Positions 7,844-14,773 are shown, counted from the first letter of the stretch. The stretch: DNA of 20,001 nucleotides from Phycisphaerales bacterium (GCA_011053245.1 DRGS01000123.1:1-20001), one strand, 5' to 3'. The notes: generated from the letters alone by a model not told the origin. A program made the numbers and translations.

Positions 7844-8944
7844 ATGATCGAAATAATCTTCTCAGTTCTGGTAATAAGTTCAATTGGAGCAGGCCTTGCC
7901 TTGCTGCTGGTAATCGCAGAAAAGTTTATTGCAAACTATGGCGAATGCGAAATTGATATTAATCAGAAGAAGCAGTTAAAGGTTCAGGGAGGAAAACCGC
8001 TGCTTACAGAGCTTATTAACGAAAAGATCTTTATCCCAAGCGCCTGCGGCGGCAAAGGTACCTGCGGATATTGCAAGGTAAAAGTCCTCGAAGGCGCAGG
8101 CCTGCTGCTTCCAACAGAAACACCTTTTCTAACCGAACAGGAGCAAATGGAAGATATACGTCTTTCGTGCCAGGTGAAAGTGCGAAACGATATCAAGATA
8201 GTAATTCCGGAAGAACTTTTTTCCGTACAGGAATACACTTGTCAGTGTACAAAAATAGTGGACCTTACACATGATATAAAACTGTTCCGATTCGAGTTGA
8301 TAGAACCGACGACTATAGAATTTGTACCCGGCCAATATGTACAGTTTCTTACACCGGTGTATATGCCCCGCGGCGAGGAGGTCTATCGTGCATATTCGAT
8401 CGCATCGGATCCAAATGAAAAAAATGCGATCGAACTGATCATACGCCTTGTCCCTGAAGGTATATGTACGACATACTGTTTTGAGCATCTAAAGGTCGGG
8501 GGCGAGGTCAAAGTAAACGGGCCTTATGGTGATTTCCACATGTCTGATAGTGATTCTGAAATGATATTTATTGCAGGGGGTTCCGGAATGGCGCCGCTGA
8601 AAAGTATCCTGCACCATATGAAGAACACAGGTTGCAAACGAAAAGCAACATATTACTTCGGCGCTAATATGCTAAGCGAGATGTTTATGGTCGACCTGAT
8701 GCGTGATTTCGAAAAAGAACTTGCCGATTTTAGATTTGTGCCGGTAATTGCAACACCCGAGGAAGGACAGAACTGGGAAGGAGAAACCGGGCTGGTTACC
8801 CATGCAGTGAACAGATATGTCAACAATGCCTCTCAGTGCGAATCCTACCTTTGCGGCAGCCCCGGTATGATCGATGCTTCAATCAAAGTTTTGTGTGAAT
8901 TAGGGATGAGCGAAGACGATATTTATTATGACAAGTTTGCATGA
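7844..8944 (+). CDS. nqrF: Na+-translocating NADH:quinone reductase subunit F (NADH dehydrogenase input module)
   Basis: The 366-residue protein accepts electrons from NADH. Domains in order: one N-terminal membrane helix (about 3-25), a ferredoxin-like [2Fe-2S] domain with ligands Cys68, Cys74, Cys77 and Cys109 in ACGGKGTCGYC and LSC, and a ferredoxin-NADP-reductase-like module with FAD motif RAYSIAS (182-188) and nucleotide motif GGSGMAP (245-251). The C-terminus has the CGSPGM segment and ends in an aromatic residue (YYDKFA), as expected for the residue stacking on the isoalloxazine ring. It starts directly after the nqrE stop with GGGGTG upstream. All redox ligands are intact, so electron input should work. 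Confidence 0.94.
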   Translation: MIEIIFSVLVISSIGAGLALLLVIAEKFIANYGECEIDINQKKQLKVQGGKPLLTELINEKIFIPSACGGKGTCGYCKVKVLEGAGLLLPTETPFLTEQEQMEDIRLSCQVKVRNDIKIVIPEELFSVQEYTCQCTKIVDLTHDIKLFRFELIEPTTIEFVPGQYVQFLTPVYMPRGEEVYRAYSIASDPNEKNAIELIIRLVPEGICTTYCFEHLKVGGEVKVNGPYGDFHMSDSDSEMIFIAGGSGMAPLKSILHHMKNTGCKRKATYYFGANMLSEMFMVDLMRDFEKELADFRFVPVIATPEEGQNWEGETGLVTHAVNRYVNNASQCESYLCGSPGMIDASIKVLCELGMSEDDIYYDKFA

Positions 8945-8958
8945 GTCGGAGAATAGCC

Positions 8959-9411
8959 ATGAAACAGGGACCTGATACGCAGAAGCTTGAAGATATGATG
9001 AGATCTTCGAAACTGGTTGATGGAGGATTTATGGGCAATGACCGACGGACTATAAACGAAGTGATAGACGCTGACGCCAAAGTGCTTGAAAAACTTGACT
9101 ATGATGTAAAACATCTGGCCCGGAGAATGCAGGAGATTACCGATCTGGCGATAAAGGGCCTTGGGACATGGGTGCAGGTCGACGAAAATTTAGTCTCAAA
9201 AGTTGATGAGGCAAAGGGAGCTTTAGTCTGTCCGTGGCCGCACGCCGGTAACTTTGCCAAGCGGGTGACGGTTTTGAAAAATGAGATTAGCGGCCAAAGT
9301 ATTTGCTGGTCCGATCTTGTCATACATATGATAGGTGAGCATGGTTTTTTTGAGGGGAAAGGTTCAAGGCTGAGGGTTGAGCCAGAGAAGCTTACGGAGA
9401 TGATACTTTAG
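8959..9411 (+). CDS. Conserved-looking hypothetical protein at the end of the nqr operon
   Basis: I do not recognise a named family. From the ATG at 8959 the product has 150 residues, with no signal peptide or membrane segment. An N-terminal GGFMGNDRRTINEVIDADAK stretch (residues 22-41) is followed by a helical part (about 42-68), then a mixed region containing CPWPHAGNFAKR (91-102), HMIGEHGFFEGKGS (123-136) and a short C-terminal helix. His96, His123 and His128 with Cys91 could bind metal, but this is only a possibility. I chose 8959 over the ATG at 8941 because GGAG lies seven bases upstream; the 8941 start would overlap the nqrF stop as ATGA but lacks a binding site. The spacing marks it as the last gene of the nqr operon, so a role tied to the complex is a fair inference. 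Confidence 0.7.
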   Translation: MKQGPDTQKLEDMMRSSKLVDGGFMGNDRRTINEVIDADAKVLEKLDYDVKHLARRMQEITDLAIKGLGTWVQVDENLVSKVDEAKGALVCPWPHAGNFAKRVTVLKNEISGQSICWSDLVIHMIGEHGFFEGKGSRLRVEPEKLTEMIL

Positions 9412-9513
9412 TTTTTGCAAGAAAAAGACTGACGCGGGTAGCGAAGGACGATATGAACTCGACGGCATATTCACAGATGCTCCCTATAGTCTGAGATATT
9501 TCTTAAACCTTTC

Positions 9514-9530
9514 CGCATAAAAAAATGCGC
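9514..9530. other. Small inverted repeat between the nqr operon and rubrerythrin
   Basis: CGCAT (9514-9518) and ATGCG (9525-9529) flank a six-A loop. On the plus strand it is followed by only a short CCTTTAT. It could be a weak terminator for the nqr operon, since nothing better is visible between 9412 and 9584. The rest of that interval shows no gene. Confidence 0.25.
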
Positions 9531-9584
9531 CTTTATACGCGGGCTACTCCTTTGTTTGCAATGACTTATGGCCTTTGCAACGCG

Positions 9585-9608
9585 AAAACAAAAAATACCG
9601 TTGGTATT
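9585..9608 (-). terminator. Rho-independent terminator of the rubrerythrin gene
   Basis: Read on the minus strand, AATACC, loop AAC and GGTATT form a perfect six-base-pair hairpin, followed by a T-run interrupted once by G. The hairpin begins within the rubrerythrin stop codon (9607-9609), so transcription ends almost immediately after the gene. Confidence 0.8.
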
Positions 9609-10152
9609 AAAACGTGACAAACTGATCTTTTTTGGCATCGCACAATGGACATTTATCTGGAGCCTCTCCCTCAATAGTATAGCCGCACACTTCACATATC
9701 TGCACCTTCCCCAACTCTACATCATGAGAAGATTCCACTGCCTTCTGTGCCTTCTCGAAGAGTTCTTTATGTTTTATCTCCGTACCATAAGCCCATTCAA
9801 AACTCTGTTGGGCACATTTTTCATCCTGAAATTTAGCGACTTCAATGTAGGTTGGGTACATTTCAGTGATCTCAAAAGTTTCACCTTCTATTGCTAAACG
9901 GAGGTTCTTTTGCGTGTCTCCAGGTCCGAATGCCGCCATACTATTAGCAACAAATCCGCCATCCAAATGTTTAAGCTCCCGGTAGTGGTCGCCAGCATGA
10001 ATAAATTCTGCATGAGCGATGGCACGAAATAAACGGGCCACATTGGGGAAATTCTCCTTCTCAGCTTGTTTGGCAAAATGCAGATATCGCATGTGAGCCT
10101 GACTTTCGCCGCCGAAAGCATTTATGAGATTTTGTTCTGTCATTTTCTTCAT
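9607..10152 (-). CDS. Rubrerythrin (non-heme di-iron peroxidase)
   Basis: The 181-residue cytosolic protein reduces hydrogen peroxide in anaerobes. A four-helix ferritin-like domain (residues 1-145) carries the expected di-iron ligands: Glu16 in GGESQAH, Glu49 and His52 in AHAEFIHA, Glu91/Glu94/Glu97 in the GETFEITEMY segment, and Glu125 with His128 in TEIKHKELF. A C-terminal rubredoxin-like domain has Cys153/Cys156 and Cys168/Cys171 (ICEVCGY and CPLC) for one iron. I chose the ATG at 10152 because MKKMTEQNL matches the usual family N-terminus; an ATG at 10167 would add five residues and has no visible binding site. It stands alone, convergent to the nqr operon, and points to an anaerobic, oxygen-exposed lifestyle. 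Confidence 0.93.
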   Translation of the reverse strand: MKKMTEQNLINAFGGESQAHMRYLHFAKQAEKENFPNVARLFRAIAHAEFIHAGDHYRELKHLDGGFVANSMAAFGPGDTQKNLRLAIEGETFEITEMYPTYIEVAKFQDEKCAQQSFEWAYGTEIKHKELFEKAQKAVESSHDVELGKVQICEVCGYTIEGEAPDKCPLCDAKKDQFVTF

Positions 10153-10360
10153 GTCTAAGAGTCTCATTTAATCAAAATATTTCAAATTTATAGTGCTAAG
10201 TACAAAGAAACTGTTCTTCTATAAAATCGCCTGATGCTTTTTTTTAAAAACCGCTTGCTTGTTCCAGATTAACCAAACATTTCTATTTACAAAAAATTAC
10301 ACATTTGCAACCCATAGCGATATCGGGAAATGCCTGATTTCGCGGCACAAAAAACCTTAG

Positions 10361-10561
10361 TTATGCCAATCTCAGTTTTATGATGAACTTATTTTGTCGA
10401 AATTGTGCTTGGCTAACATACTCCCGGCTACTGAATTCATATTGTCCACTTGCCCGGAACCTTACTTTATAACCATCCGTATAACTTTTGATTTGACAAG
10501 TGGTATCTGGTGTCTTATCATGTCCCGAGTTGTCTTTGGTAACGTTATAGGCACAAAAGAC
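10361..10561 (-). pseudogene. Tail of a broken protein-coding gene (about 66 codons, no start)
   Basis: On the minus strand an open frame without any start codon runs between a stop at 10562-10564 and TAA at 10361-10363. Its product has ordinary protein composition, with pieces such as YNVTKDNSGHDKTPDTTC, SYTDGYKVRFRASGQYEFSS and QNKFIIKLRLA, unlike a random frame. The open part ends exactly beside the repeated TGTAAGTG element at 10569, which suggests that recombination cut off the upstream part of the gene. I do not recognise the family. Between here and rubrerythrin (10168-10360) I see only AT-rich sequence, and no confident gene or promoter. Confidence 0.35.
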
Positions 10562-10568
10562 TTATGTT

Positions 10569-10605
10569 TGTAAGTGTTTGTATTAAAGGGTTTTATGAGC
10601 GGCAC
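10569..10605 (+). repeat. Repeat copy A: candidate recombination/attachment arm
   Basis: TGTAAGTGTTTG (10569-10580), AAAGGG (10585-10590), TTATG (10593-10597) and GCGGCAC (10599-10605) recur in the same order, imperfectly, at 14774-14810. An inverted relative of the first block, CAAGCACTTACA, lies at 10677-10688, and GTGCCGC at 10732-10738 is inverted to GCGGCAC. These flank the tRNA fragment, as arm-type sites of a tyrosine recombinase might. No integrase gene is in the window. Confidence 0.45.
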
Positions 10606-10613
10606 TAAATGCC

Positions 10614-10655
10614 CTCATAATCCATTGGTCGCTGGTTCGAATCCAGCTGGGCCCA
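10614..10655 (+). tRNA. 3' fragment of a tRNA with CAU anticodon (Met or lysidine-Ile2), non-functional
   Basis: Bases 10614-10620 are an anticodon loop (CTCATAA, anticodon CAT at 10616-10618), followed by the 3' anticodon-stem strand TCCA, a five-base variable loop, a complete T-arm (GCTGG, TTCGAAT, CCAGC), the 3' acceptor strand TGGGCCC and discriminator A10655. The 42 bases correspond to tRNA positions 32-73. The 5' half (acceptor strand, D-arm, 5' anticodon stem) is absent: the bases upstream do not pair with TCCA or with the acceptor strand. A tRNA cut at the anticodon loop is the classic trace of integration by a tyrosine recombinase, so this is best read as one end (att site) of an integrated or decayed element. 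No CCA is encoded. Confidence 0.8.
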
Positions 10656-10665
10656 ATCACCTAAA

Positions 10666-10698
10666 CCCTTGTAAGTCAAGCACTTACAGGGGCTTTTT
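10666..10698 (+). terminator. Strong terminator hairpin after the tRNA fragment
   Basis: CCCTTGTAAGT (10666-10676) and ACTTACAGGGG (10682-10692) form an 11-base-pair stem with one G-U pair and a CAAGC loop, followed by C and five T residues. It is probably the original tRNA terminator; its right arm also contains the TGTAAGTG-type motif in inverted orientation, so it could double as a recombinase site. Confidence 0.7.
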
Positions 10699-10838
10699 AA
10701 TGCCCCTTGACAGGTTTTTTCGTGCCGCATAGCTGAGATGACAACCTTGTCAATGTAGATGTGGTCACCGTTACCACTGCAATCGCAACGGAACCTTATC
10801 ATTATGACTGAAATAGTTCCCAAAATGAAGCTGGACCC

Positions 10839-10867
10839 TTTACTTTTCGAGACGAATTTGATATATT
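10839..10867 (+). promoter_or_regulatory. Likely promoter of the radical SAM cassette, with short leader hairpin
   Basis: TTTACT (10839-10844) and TATATT (10862-10867) have a 17-base spacer and lie about 80 bases before the first cassette gene. The implied leader holds a small hairpin, TCAGC (10879-10883) with GCTGA (10891-10895). The -35 box is only a partial match. Between 10700 and 10838 I see no gene. Confidence 0.4.
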
Positions 10868-10945
10868 AGAAAAGAGGCTCAGCGGCGCAAGCTGAACTAA
10901 GATAATGTTATATGGAAAATCCCAGGTTAATTTAAGGTGGTAACA

Positions 10946-11206
10946 ATGGGCGTATCAAATTCGCCAAACAAAAACCCGAAAGGTAAGATCCTCAGAGTCA
11001 AACTCGGATACAACCCGAATTCAAGCTCGATCGGTTCGATGATCTTTGCCATGCCTGTTGCCATGCTTAGTGCGGCGGTAGCGTTTGGAACTGTTTCCGG
11101 GCTGATATTTTCGGTTTTTTCAAAAAAGAAAAATGCCGCAGACACCGAAGGCGAAGATACCTCGGATGCCACGAACGAAATGGAGAACTCCGGGCACACT
11201 GAATAA
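10946..11206 (+). CDS. Small membrane protein with NPNSSSIGS segment; candidate substrate of the radical SAM enzyme
   Basis: The 86-residue product starts at an ATG five bases after AAGGTGG, an excellent binding site; a GTG at 10937 lies inside that site and is unlikely. A basic N-terminus (residues 1-21, rich in Lys, Asn and Pro) leads into YNPNSSSIGS (22-31), a single strongly hydrophobic segment (about 32-58, with Met, Pro and Gly), a KKK stop, and an acidic, disordered C-terminus (61-86). I do not know the family from sequence alone. The short polar patch next to a membrane helix, together with a radical SAM/SPASM gene two positions downstream, makes a role as a modified peptide substrate or membrane adaptor plausible. 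This is inference from context; there is no recognisable leader cleavage site. It is the first gene of the cassette. Confidence 0.7.
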   Translation: MGVSNSPNKNPKGKILRVKLGYNPNSSSIGSMIFAMPVAMLSAAVAFGTVSGLIFSVFSKKKNAADTEGEDTSDATNEMENSGHTE

Positions 11207-11241
11207 AGGTTTTTCAGGCATTCAAAGCTAAAGGGGCTTTT

Positions 11242-12531
11242 ATGCGTTTATTGTTGGGATCGTTAGTTTTTGTTATATGTATTATTTTTGCTTGCGAGGT
11301 ATCTCTTGCCGCAGAGAGTTATGAATCGACAACACTCGCGAAAGAGCATTTCGCGCAACATCAATTTACCGAAGGCAAATCCGTTTTGATAAATCGGCTA
11401 CGCACCCCGGGCCTGACTAACGCCGAAAAATCCGCGATTTTGGGTGCCATGGGTGATTTTTACTGTGAGTATGCCGGCGATTTCAGGAGTGGTTTGAGTT
11501 ATTATCAAAGAGCTCAGAAATCCCATCTCGACAATGCCGATTTCAAAAAAACTCGTATTGAATACATCCTAAGCTGCCGGAAAAAATACGCTGACATTGA
11601 TAAACTTGTCCATGAAATCAGGAACAAGCCAAATTGGCTTGTGAATGGCCCGGGTACCAGGGCGAAGATCGACACGCTTAAACAGTTTATCGTCGGATCT
11701 CCGGACTATTACCGAGTGGCGGAGTTGTATTATTGTCTTGCCATCTACAATGCTGGCGAAAGCAAATATCTTAAAGCTCTTGATTATTTCAACCAAGCCG
11801 AATCTCTTAAACCGGCCATTGGTTATTTTATTCCTCTTCACGGTCATTTTAAGATCGTGCATGACCGCTTGATAAGAAGAGTTGTAACCATCAGCGCAAC
11901 AAGCGTTTTTACATTTATGTTTATCTTGAGTGCCGCTCTTTTCTATGCAGCAAAACCCTGGCATTGGCTGACGCTCAAAAACATTGGTGGATTCATCATC
12001 CTGCTTGTTTTGCTGTGTGGCTTGTTTCTGGCCGTTGGCCACCTTTTGGCGACACGCTATGTGAATTCAGAATCGACACAAGAAATGATATCAGTCGGCG
12101 AGAAGTATCTGTACACTTCGCTCAACGGCCCGGGCTTCGATATATATGCGAAATTTTTGATGTACATAGCCGCCGCTTTCTTTCTAACTTATGTTTTTGC
12201 TCTCGGGGCCTCTGCACTGATTAGAAAGAAGTTCGTTGCAGTTGTACTGAATTCTATCGCCGGCACCTTAATAATGGCTTCGCTTGTTTGCATTTTCTAT
12301 CTGAGAAACTGCGACATGAAAACAATGGATCCGCCTAATGTGTCTCCCAGTGCCTTTTTAAATACCTCGAACGCCGTACTCCTTACTATAGACGGCATCG
12401 AACCGTATATACTAACCGAACCGGAGAATTTCCCCAATCCGGGCGTCTCGCACAATACAAATCCCCCGTTAGAAGACTGGGCACGGGAGCATTGCCCGTT
12501 CGATGATAAAGATGAAAGTGTTGGAAAGTAA
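11242..12531 (+). CDS. Exported TPR-like protein with four membrane helices
   Basis: The 429-residue protein is unnamed. It begins with a signal peptide (residues 1-24, SLAAE cleavage region). A helical, TPR-like region follows (about 28-190; DFRSGLSYYQRAQKS and KYLKALDYFNQAESLKP are the clearest repeats), then four hydrophobic helices at about 214-236, 248-270, 303-326 and 331-354, and a polar C-terminal tail with many Pro and Asn (about 357-429) ending EDWAREHCPFDDKDESVGK. AAGGGG precedes the ATG by five bases, and the gene lies 35 bases after the small membrane protein and one base before the radical SAM start. The layout suggests a membrane scaffold that presents partners outside the cytoplasm; this is inference. 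Confidence 0.75.
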   Translation: MRLLLGSLVFVICIIFACEVSLAAESYESTTLAKEHFAQHQFTEGKSVLINRLRTPGLTNAEKSAILGAMGDFYCEYAGDFRSGLSYYQRAQKSHLDNADFKKTRIEYILSCRKKYADIDKLVHEIRNKPNWLVNGPGTRAKIDTLKQFIVGSPDYYRVAELYYCLAIYNAGESKYLKALDYFNQAESLKPAIGYFIPLHGHFKIVHDRLIRRVVTISATSVFTFMFILSAALFYAAKPWHWLTLKNIGGFIILLVLLCGLFLAVGHLLATRYVNSESTQEMISVGEKYLYTSLNGPGFDIYAKFLMYIAAAFFLTYVFALGASALIRKKFVAVVLNSIAGTLIMASLVCIFYLRNCDMKTMDPPNVSPSAFLNTSNAVLLTIDGIEPYILTEPENFPNPGVSHNTNPPLEDWAREHCPFDDKDESVGK

Positions 12532-12532
12532 A

Positions 12533-13696
12533 ATGGATTATCGTTTTGAGAATTTTGGCGGGATCATAGCAAGCAACGATCCGCCGTTTTTGGCGTTTGT
12601 CGACCGCGATTACATGAAGTCGCTTGGCCTTGATAGTCAGAAGCATTGGCAGGGTTCCGATGAATCGATTGGCGTACTCTCGGCTCCGACCGAGGTACAT
12701 TTCGCAGCTACAAACAAATGCAATGCTTCGTGCAGCCACTGCTATATGGCGTCTGGAAGCCCGTTGGAACAAGAATTGACGACGGATCAATTCAAAGAGG
12801 CCATAGATGTTCTCGCGGAATTAAAGGTCTTTCATATAGCTCTCGGGGGAGGTGAGGCCCTTCTTCGCGAAGACTTCTTCGAGATCGCTGAATATGCGAG
12901 AGAAAAGGGGATCGTTCCCAACCTTACGATCTCAGGTATTAATGTCGATCCGGTCAATGCTGAAAAGATGAAGATTCTGGGCCAGGTGAACATATCCATT
13001 GATGGCGTTGGCAACGATTATGCGATATACAGGGGGGTGGACCATTTTGAGACCGTTGATAAGGCGTTTGATCTGCTTGGCCAGCAGAATATCCCCGTCG
13101 GCATCAATTGTGTTATCGGCTCTGCCAACTTTGATTTATTGGAAAGCATTTTTGCCTATGCGGTCGAAAAGAATGTCAATGAAATCGAATTTTTAAGGTA
13201 CAAACCTTCCGGTCGCGGAACAGAGGCATTTGACAAATACAAACTTACTGGCGAGCAAAATATCGAACTGATCCCGCTCTTGAAATCTCTCTCGGAAAAA
13301 TACCAGATCACCTCAAAAGTTGACTGCTCCTTTATCCCGATGATGTGCTGGCATCAACCACCCATTGAAGAACTTTACGCGATGGCCGCGTATGGATGCG
13401 AAGCAGGTAATGTTCTCCTTGGCATTACGAGTGACGGTCGGGTAAGCGGGTGTTCTTTTCTGCCGGAAACAAATCTTGATGTCTTTAAACTTAGAGATCC
13501 CTCTGCGAGGAGGAAAGAGTTTGCGACATTCTTCGACTGGACAAAAAACGCACCAATGCCATGCAGGGACTGCAAATATCTGGATATATGCAAAGGAGGT
13601 TGTCATGCCGTTGCAAAATTCGTCACTGGCTCCTTTGCCAATCCTGACCCGGACTGTCCCGCGGTCACAGCATATAATCAGAAAGGAACTGTTTAA
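12533..13696 (+). CDS. Radical SAM/SPASM-domain protein, probable peptide-modifying enzyme
   Basis: The 387-residue enzyme has the radical SAM cluster motif CNASCSHC (Cys63, Cys67, Cys70), the SAM-binding GGGE (105-108), a TIM-barrel core (about 55-265) and a C-terminal SPASM-type region with Cys272, Cys289, Cys307, Cys344, Cys347, Cys353, Cys357 and Cys375 that could hold two auxiliary 4Fe-4S clusters. SPASM enzymes usually modify peptides or proteins (crosslinks, thioethers, epimerisation), but some act in heme or cofactor synthesis, so the substrate is open. An N-terminal segment (FENFGGII, then PPFLAFVDRDYM, residues 5-28) precedes the barrel; it is too short for a full peptide-recognition (RRE) domain. 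I chose the ATG at 12533 because GGAAAG lies upstream and it directly follows the TPR gene stop; 12503 and 12512 are upstream alternatives. It overlaps the next gene by one base (TAATG). Confidence 0.88.
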   Translation: MDYRFENFGGIIASNDPPFLAFVDRDYMKSLGLDSQKHWQGSDESIGVLSAPTEVHFAATNKCNASCSHCYMASGSPLEQELTTDQFKEAIDVLAELKVFHIALGGGEALLREDFFEIAEYAREKGIVPNLTISGINVDPVNAEKMKILGQVNISIDGVGNDYAIYRGVDHFETVDKAFDLLGQQNIPVGINCVIGSANFDLLESIFAYAVEKNVNEIEFLRYKPSGRGTEAFDKYKLTGEQNIELIPLLKSLSEKYQITSKVDCSFIPMMCWHQPPIEELYAMAAYGCEAGNVLLGITSDGRVSGCSFLPETNLDVFKLRDPSARRKEFATFFDWTKNAPMPCRDCKYLDICKGGCHAVAKFVTGSFANPDPDCPAVTAYNQKGTV

Positions 13697-14352
13697 TGAC
13701 TGCCGACGGCAAAAACCACATCCGTAGAACAGGCGTACTACCTACCTTGATCATTACCGCATTGCTTGCAGCGACAGTATATCTTTTGTTCGTAAAAACA
13801 GAAAAAGCTAATACGGCAGAAGACATGAAACAAAATGAGCGGATCGCTTTTAATGCTATCGGCCTTATATCAAAGGCCCAGGCCCAATATATAAAACGCG
13901 ACCATGACAATAACGGTAAACTGGAATATTCTCGCTTTATCCCCCATCTCTGGCGGACAATTGGAAAAAACAATGAAAAGATCCAACTCGATCTGATCGA
14001 CAAAAAACTTGCTTTTGCCATTGAACAAAACCTGGCCAGCAACGGCTACTACTTTGAGCAAAAGTTCACTAATATCCTCCCGGAAACCGGAGAAAGGGTC
14101 GATATGGATTTCGAAAAGGAATGGGGCGCATTGATGATACCGGCGGCGAAGGATACCGGTTATCTAACCTTTTTTACAGATCAATCGGGCAATATCTATG
14201 CCTGCCACAGCGATAGACGCAGGACTGTTCCCAATGAACCTGATACCAATGATTCGTGGATATTGGTAAAAGATATCCAGGAAGTAATATCATTACAGCA
14301 AACGATCAGTGACAAATATGAGTCACTTATAGTGACATTGACCCGACGATGA
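13696..14352 (+). CDS. Pseudopilin-like membrane-anchored protein with EF-hand-like loop
   Basis: The 218-residue product has a short basic start, one membrane helix (about 13-33) and an extracytoplasmic domain. The region AFNAIGLISKAQAQYIKRDHD and the following DNNGKLEYSRF resemble the calcium-loop-containing N-terminal part of pilin-like proteins common in planctomycetes; D69, D71, N73 and L76 fit an EF-hand-like loop, although position 12 is Arg rather than Glu. The end of the domain (ALMIPAAKDTGYLTFF through SGNIYACH) is also typical of those proteins. No type IV prepilin cleavage motif is obvious. AAAGGA lies upstream of the TAATG junction with the radical SAM gene, so it is the fourth gene of the cassette. 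It may be a partner or second substrate of that enzyme. The last 26 bases overlap a convergent gene fragment. Confidence 0.7.
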   Translation: MTADGKNHIRRTGVLPTLIITALLAATVYLLFVKTEKANTAEDMKQNERIAFNAIGLISKAQAQYIKRDHDNNGKLEYSRFIPHLWRTIGKNNEKIQLDLIDKKLAFAIEQNLASNGYYFEQKFTNILPETGERVDMDFEKEWGALMIPAAKDTGYLTFFTDQSGNIYACHSDRRRTVPNEPDTNDSWILVKDIQEVISLQQTISDKYESLIVTLTRR

Positions 14353-14611
14353 AAGTTGGTTCAATAAGCCGGTAACCGGCGAACATCTTATAAAAAGGTT
14401 TTTCGTCAAAACTATGCCCCCCGGTCAGCACAAGAACTTGAAGCTGCTCCATCTGATCTGTCTTATTCGCATCTATTGTTTCTGCTTTCGTTTTAACCTC
14501 TTTTATATTTGTGCATTCGTTACAACAGCCGCTTCCAATTAAAAGAAGCTGCATGCAAACCGCCACCATCACCATACATTTTAATACTGCACTATTTTGC
14601 TTATGACCCAA
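14327..14611 (-). pseudogene. Truncated ThuA-like lipoprotein/secreted protein gene
   Basis: On the minus strand a TTG start is preceded at six bases by AGGAGAG, a good binding site. The 94-residue product has a signal sequence with a lipoprotein-like end (QLLLIGSGCC; the residue three before the first Cys is Gly, so the lipobox is imperfect), a linker, and then LQVLVLTGGHSFDEKPFYKM (residues 57-76), which is the first strand and loop of the ThuA/trehalose-utilisation-like fold. That fold needs about 200 residues; here only some 38 exist before a stop at 14327, inside the 3' end of the pseudopilin-like gene. The gene was most likely cut when the cassette arrived, although a short functional product cannot be excluded. 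Confidence 0.55.
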
Positions 14612-14773
14612 GGGACTCTCTCCTAAATATTTAGTGTGTCAAAACTCATTTCACTCATTATACCGATATCAAACTGCCTGTCAAAGAACTGAAATACTCA
14701 GATGCTGAGAGTCAAACCTCCAAATTCACTCTATACACTCTTGCCATGGCGTAGACCGCAAAAGCTGTTTGCG

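Noticed and set aside
9568..9897. Plus-strand 109-codon frame
   Set aside because: It is antisense to rubrerythrin and its terminator, with no ribosome-binding site or family resemblance.
10605..10823. Minus-strand 72-codon frame containing the LDSNQRP peptide
   Set aside because: That peptide is a known artefact of reading the antisense strand of a tRNA; the frame runs through the tRNA fragment and terminator. It could include the tail of a lost integrase, but nothing catalytic is visible.
12386..12790. Minus-strand 134-codon frame across the TPR/radical SAM junction
   Set aside because: Antisense to two well-supported genes, including the CxxxCxxC motif; no family resemblance.
14368..14380. 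GCCGGT/ACCGGC inverted repeat near the end of the cassette
   Set aside because: The arms are separated by a single base and no T-run follows on either strand; it lies within the ThuA-like frame and is not convincing as a terminator.
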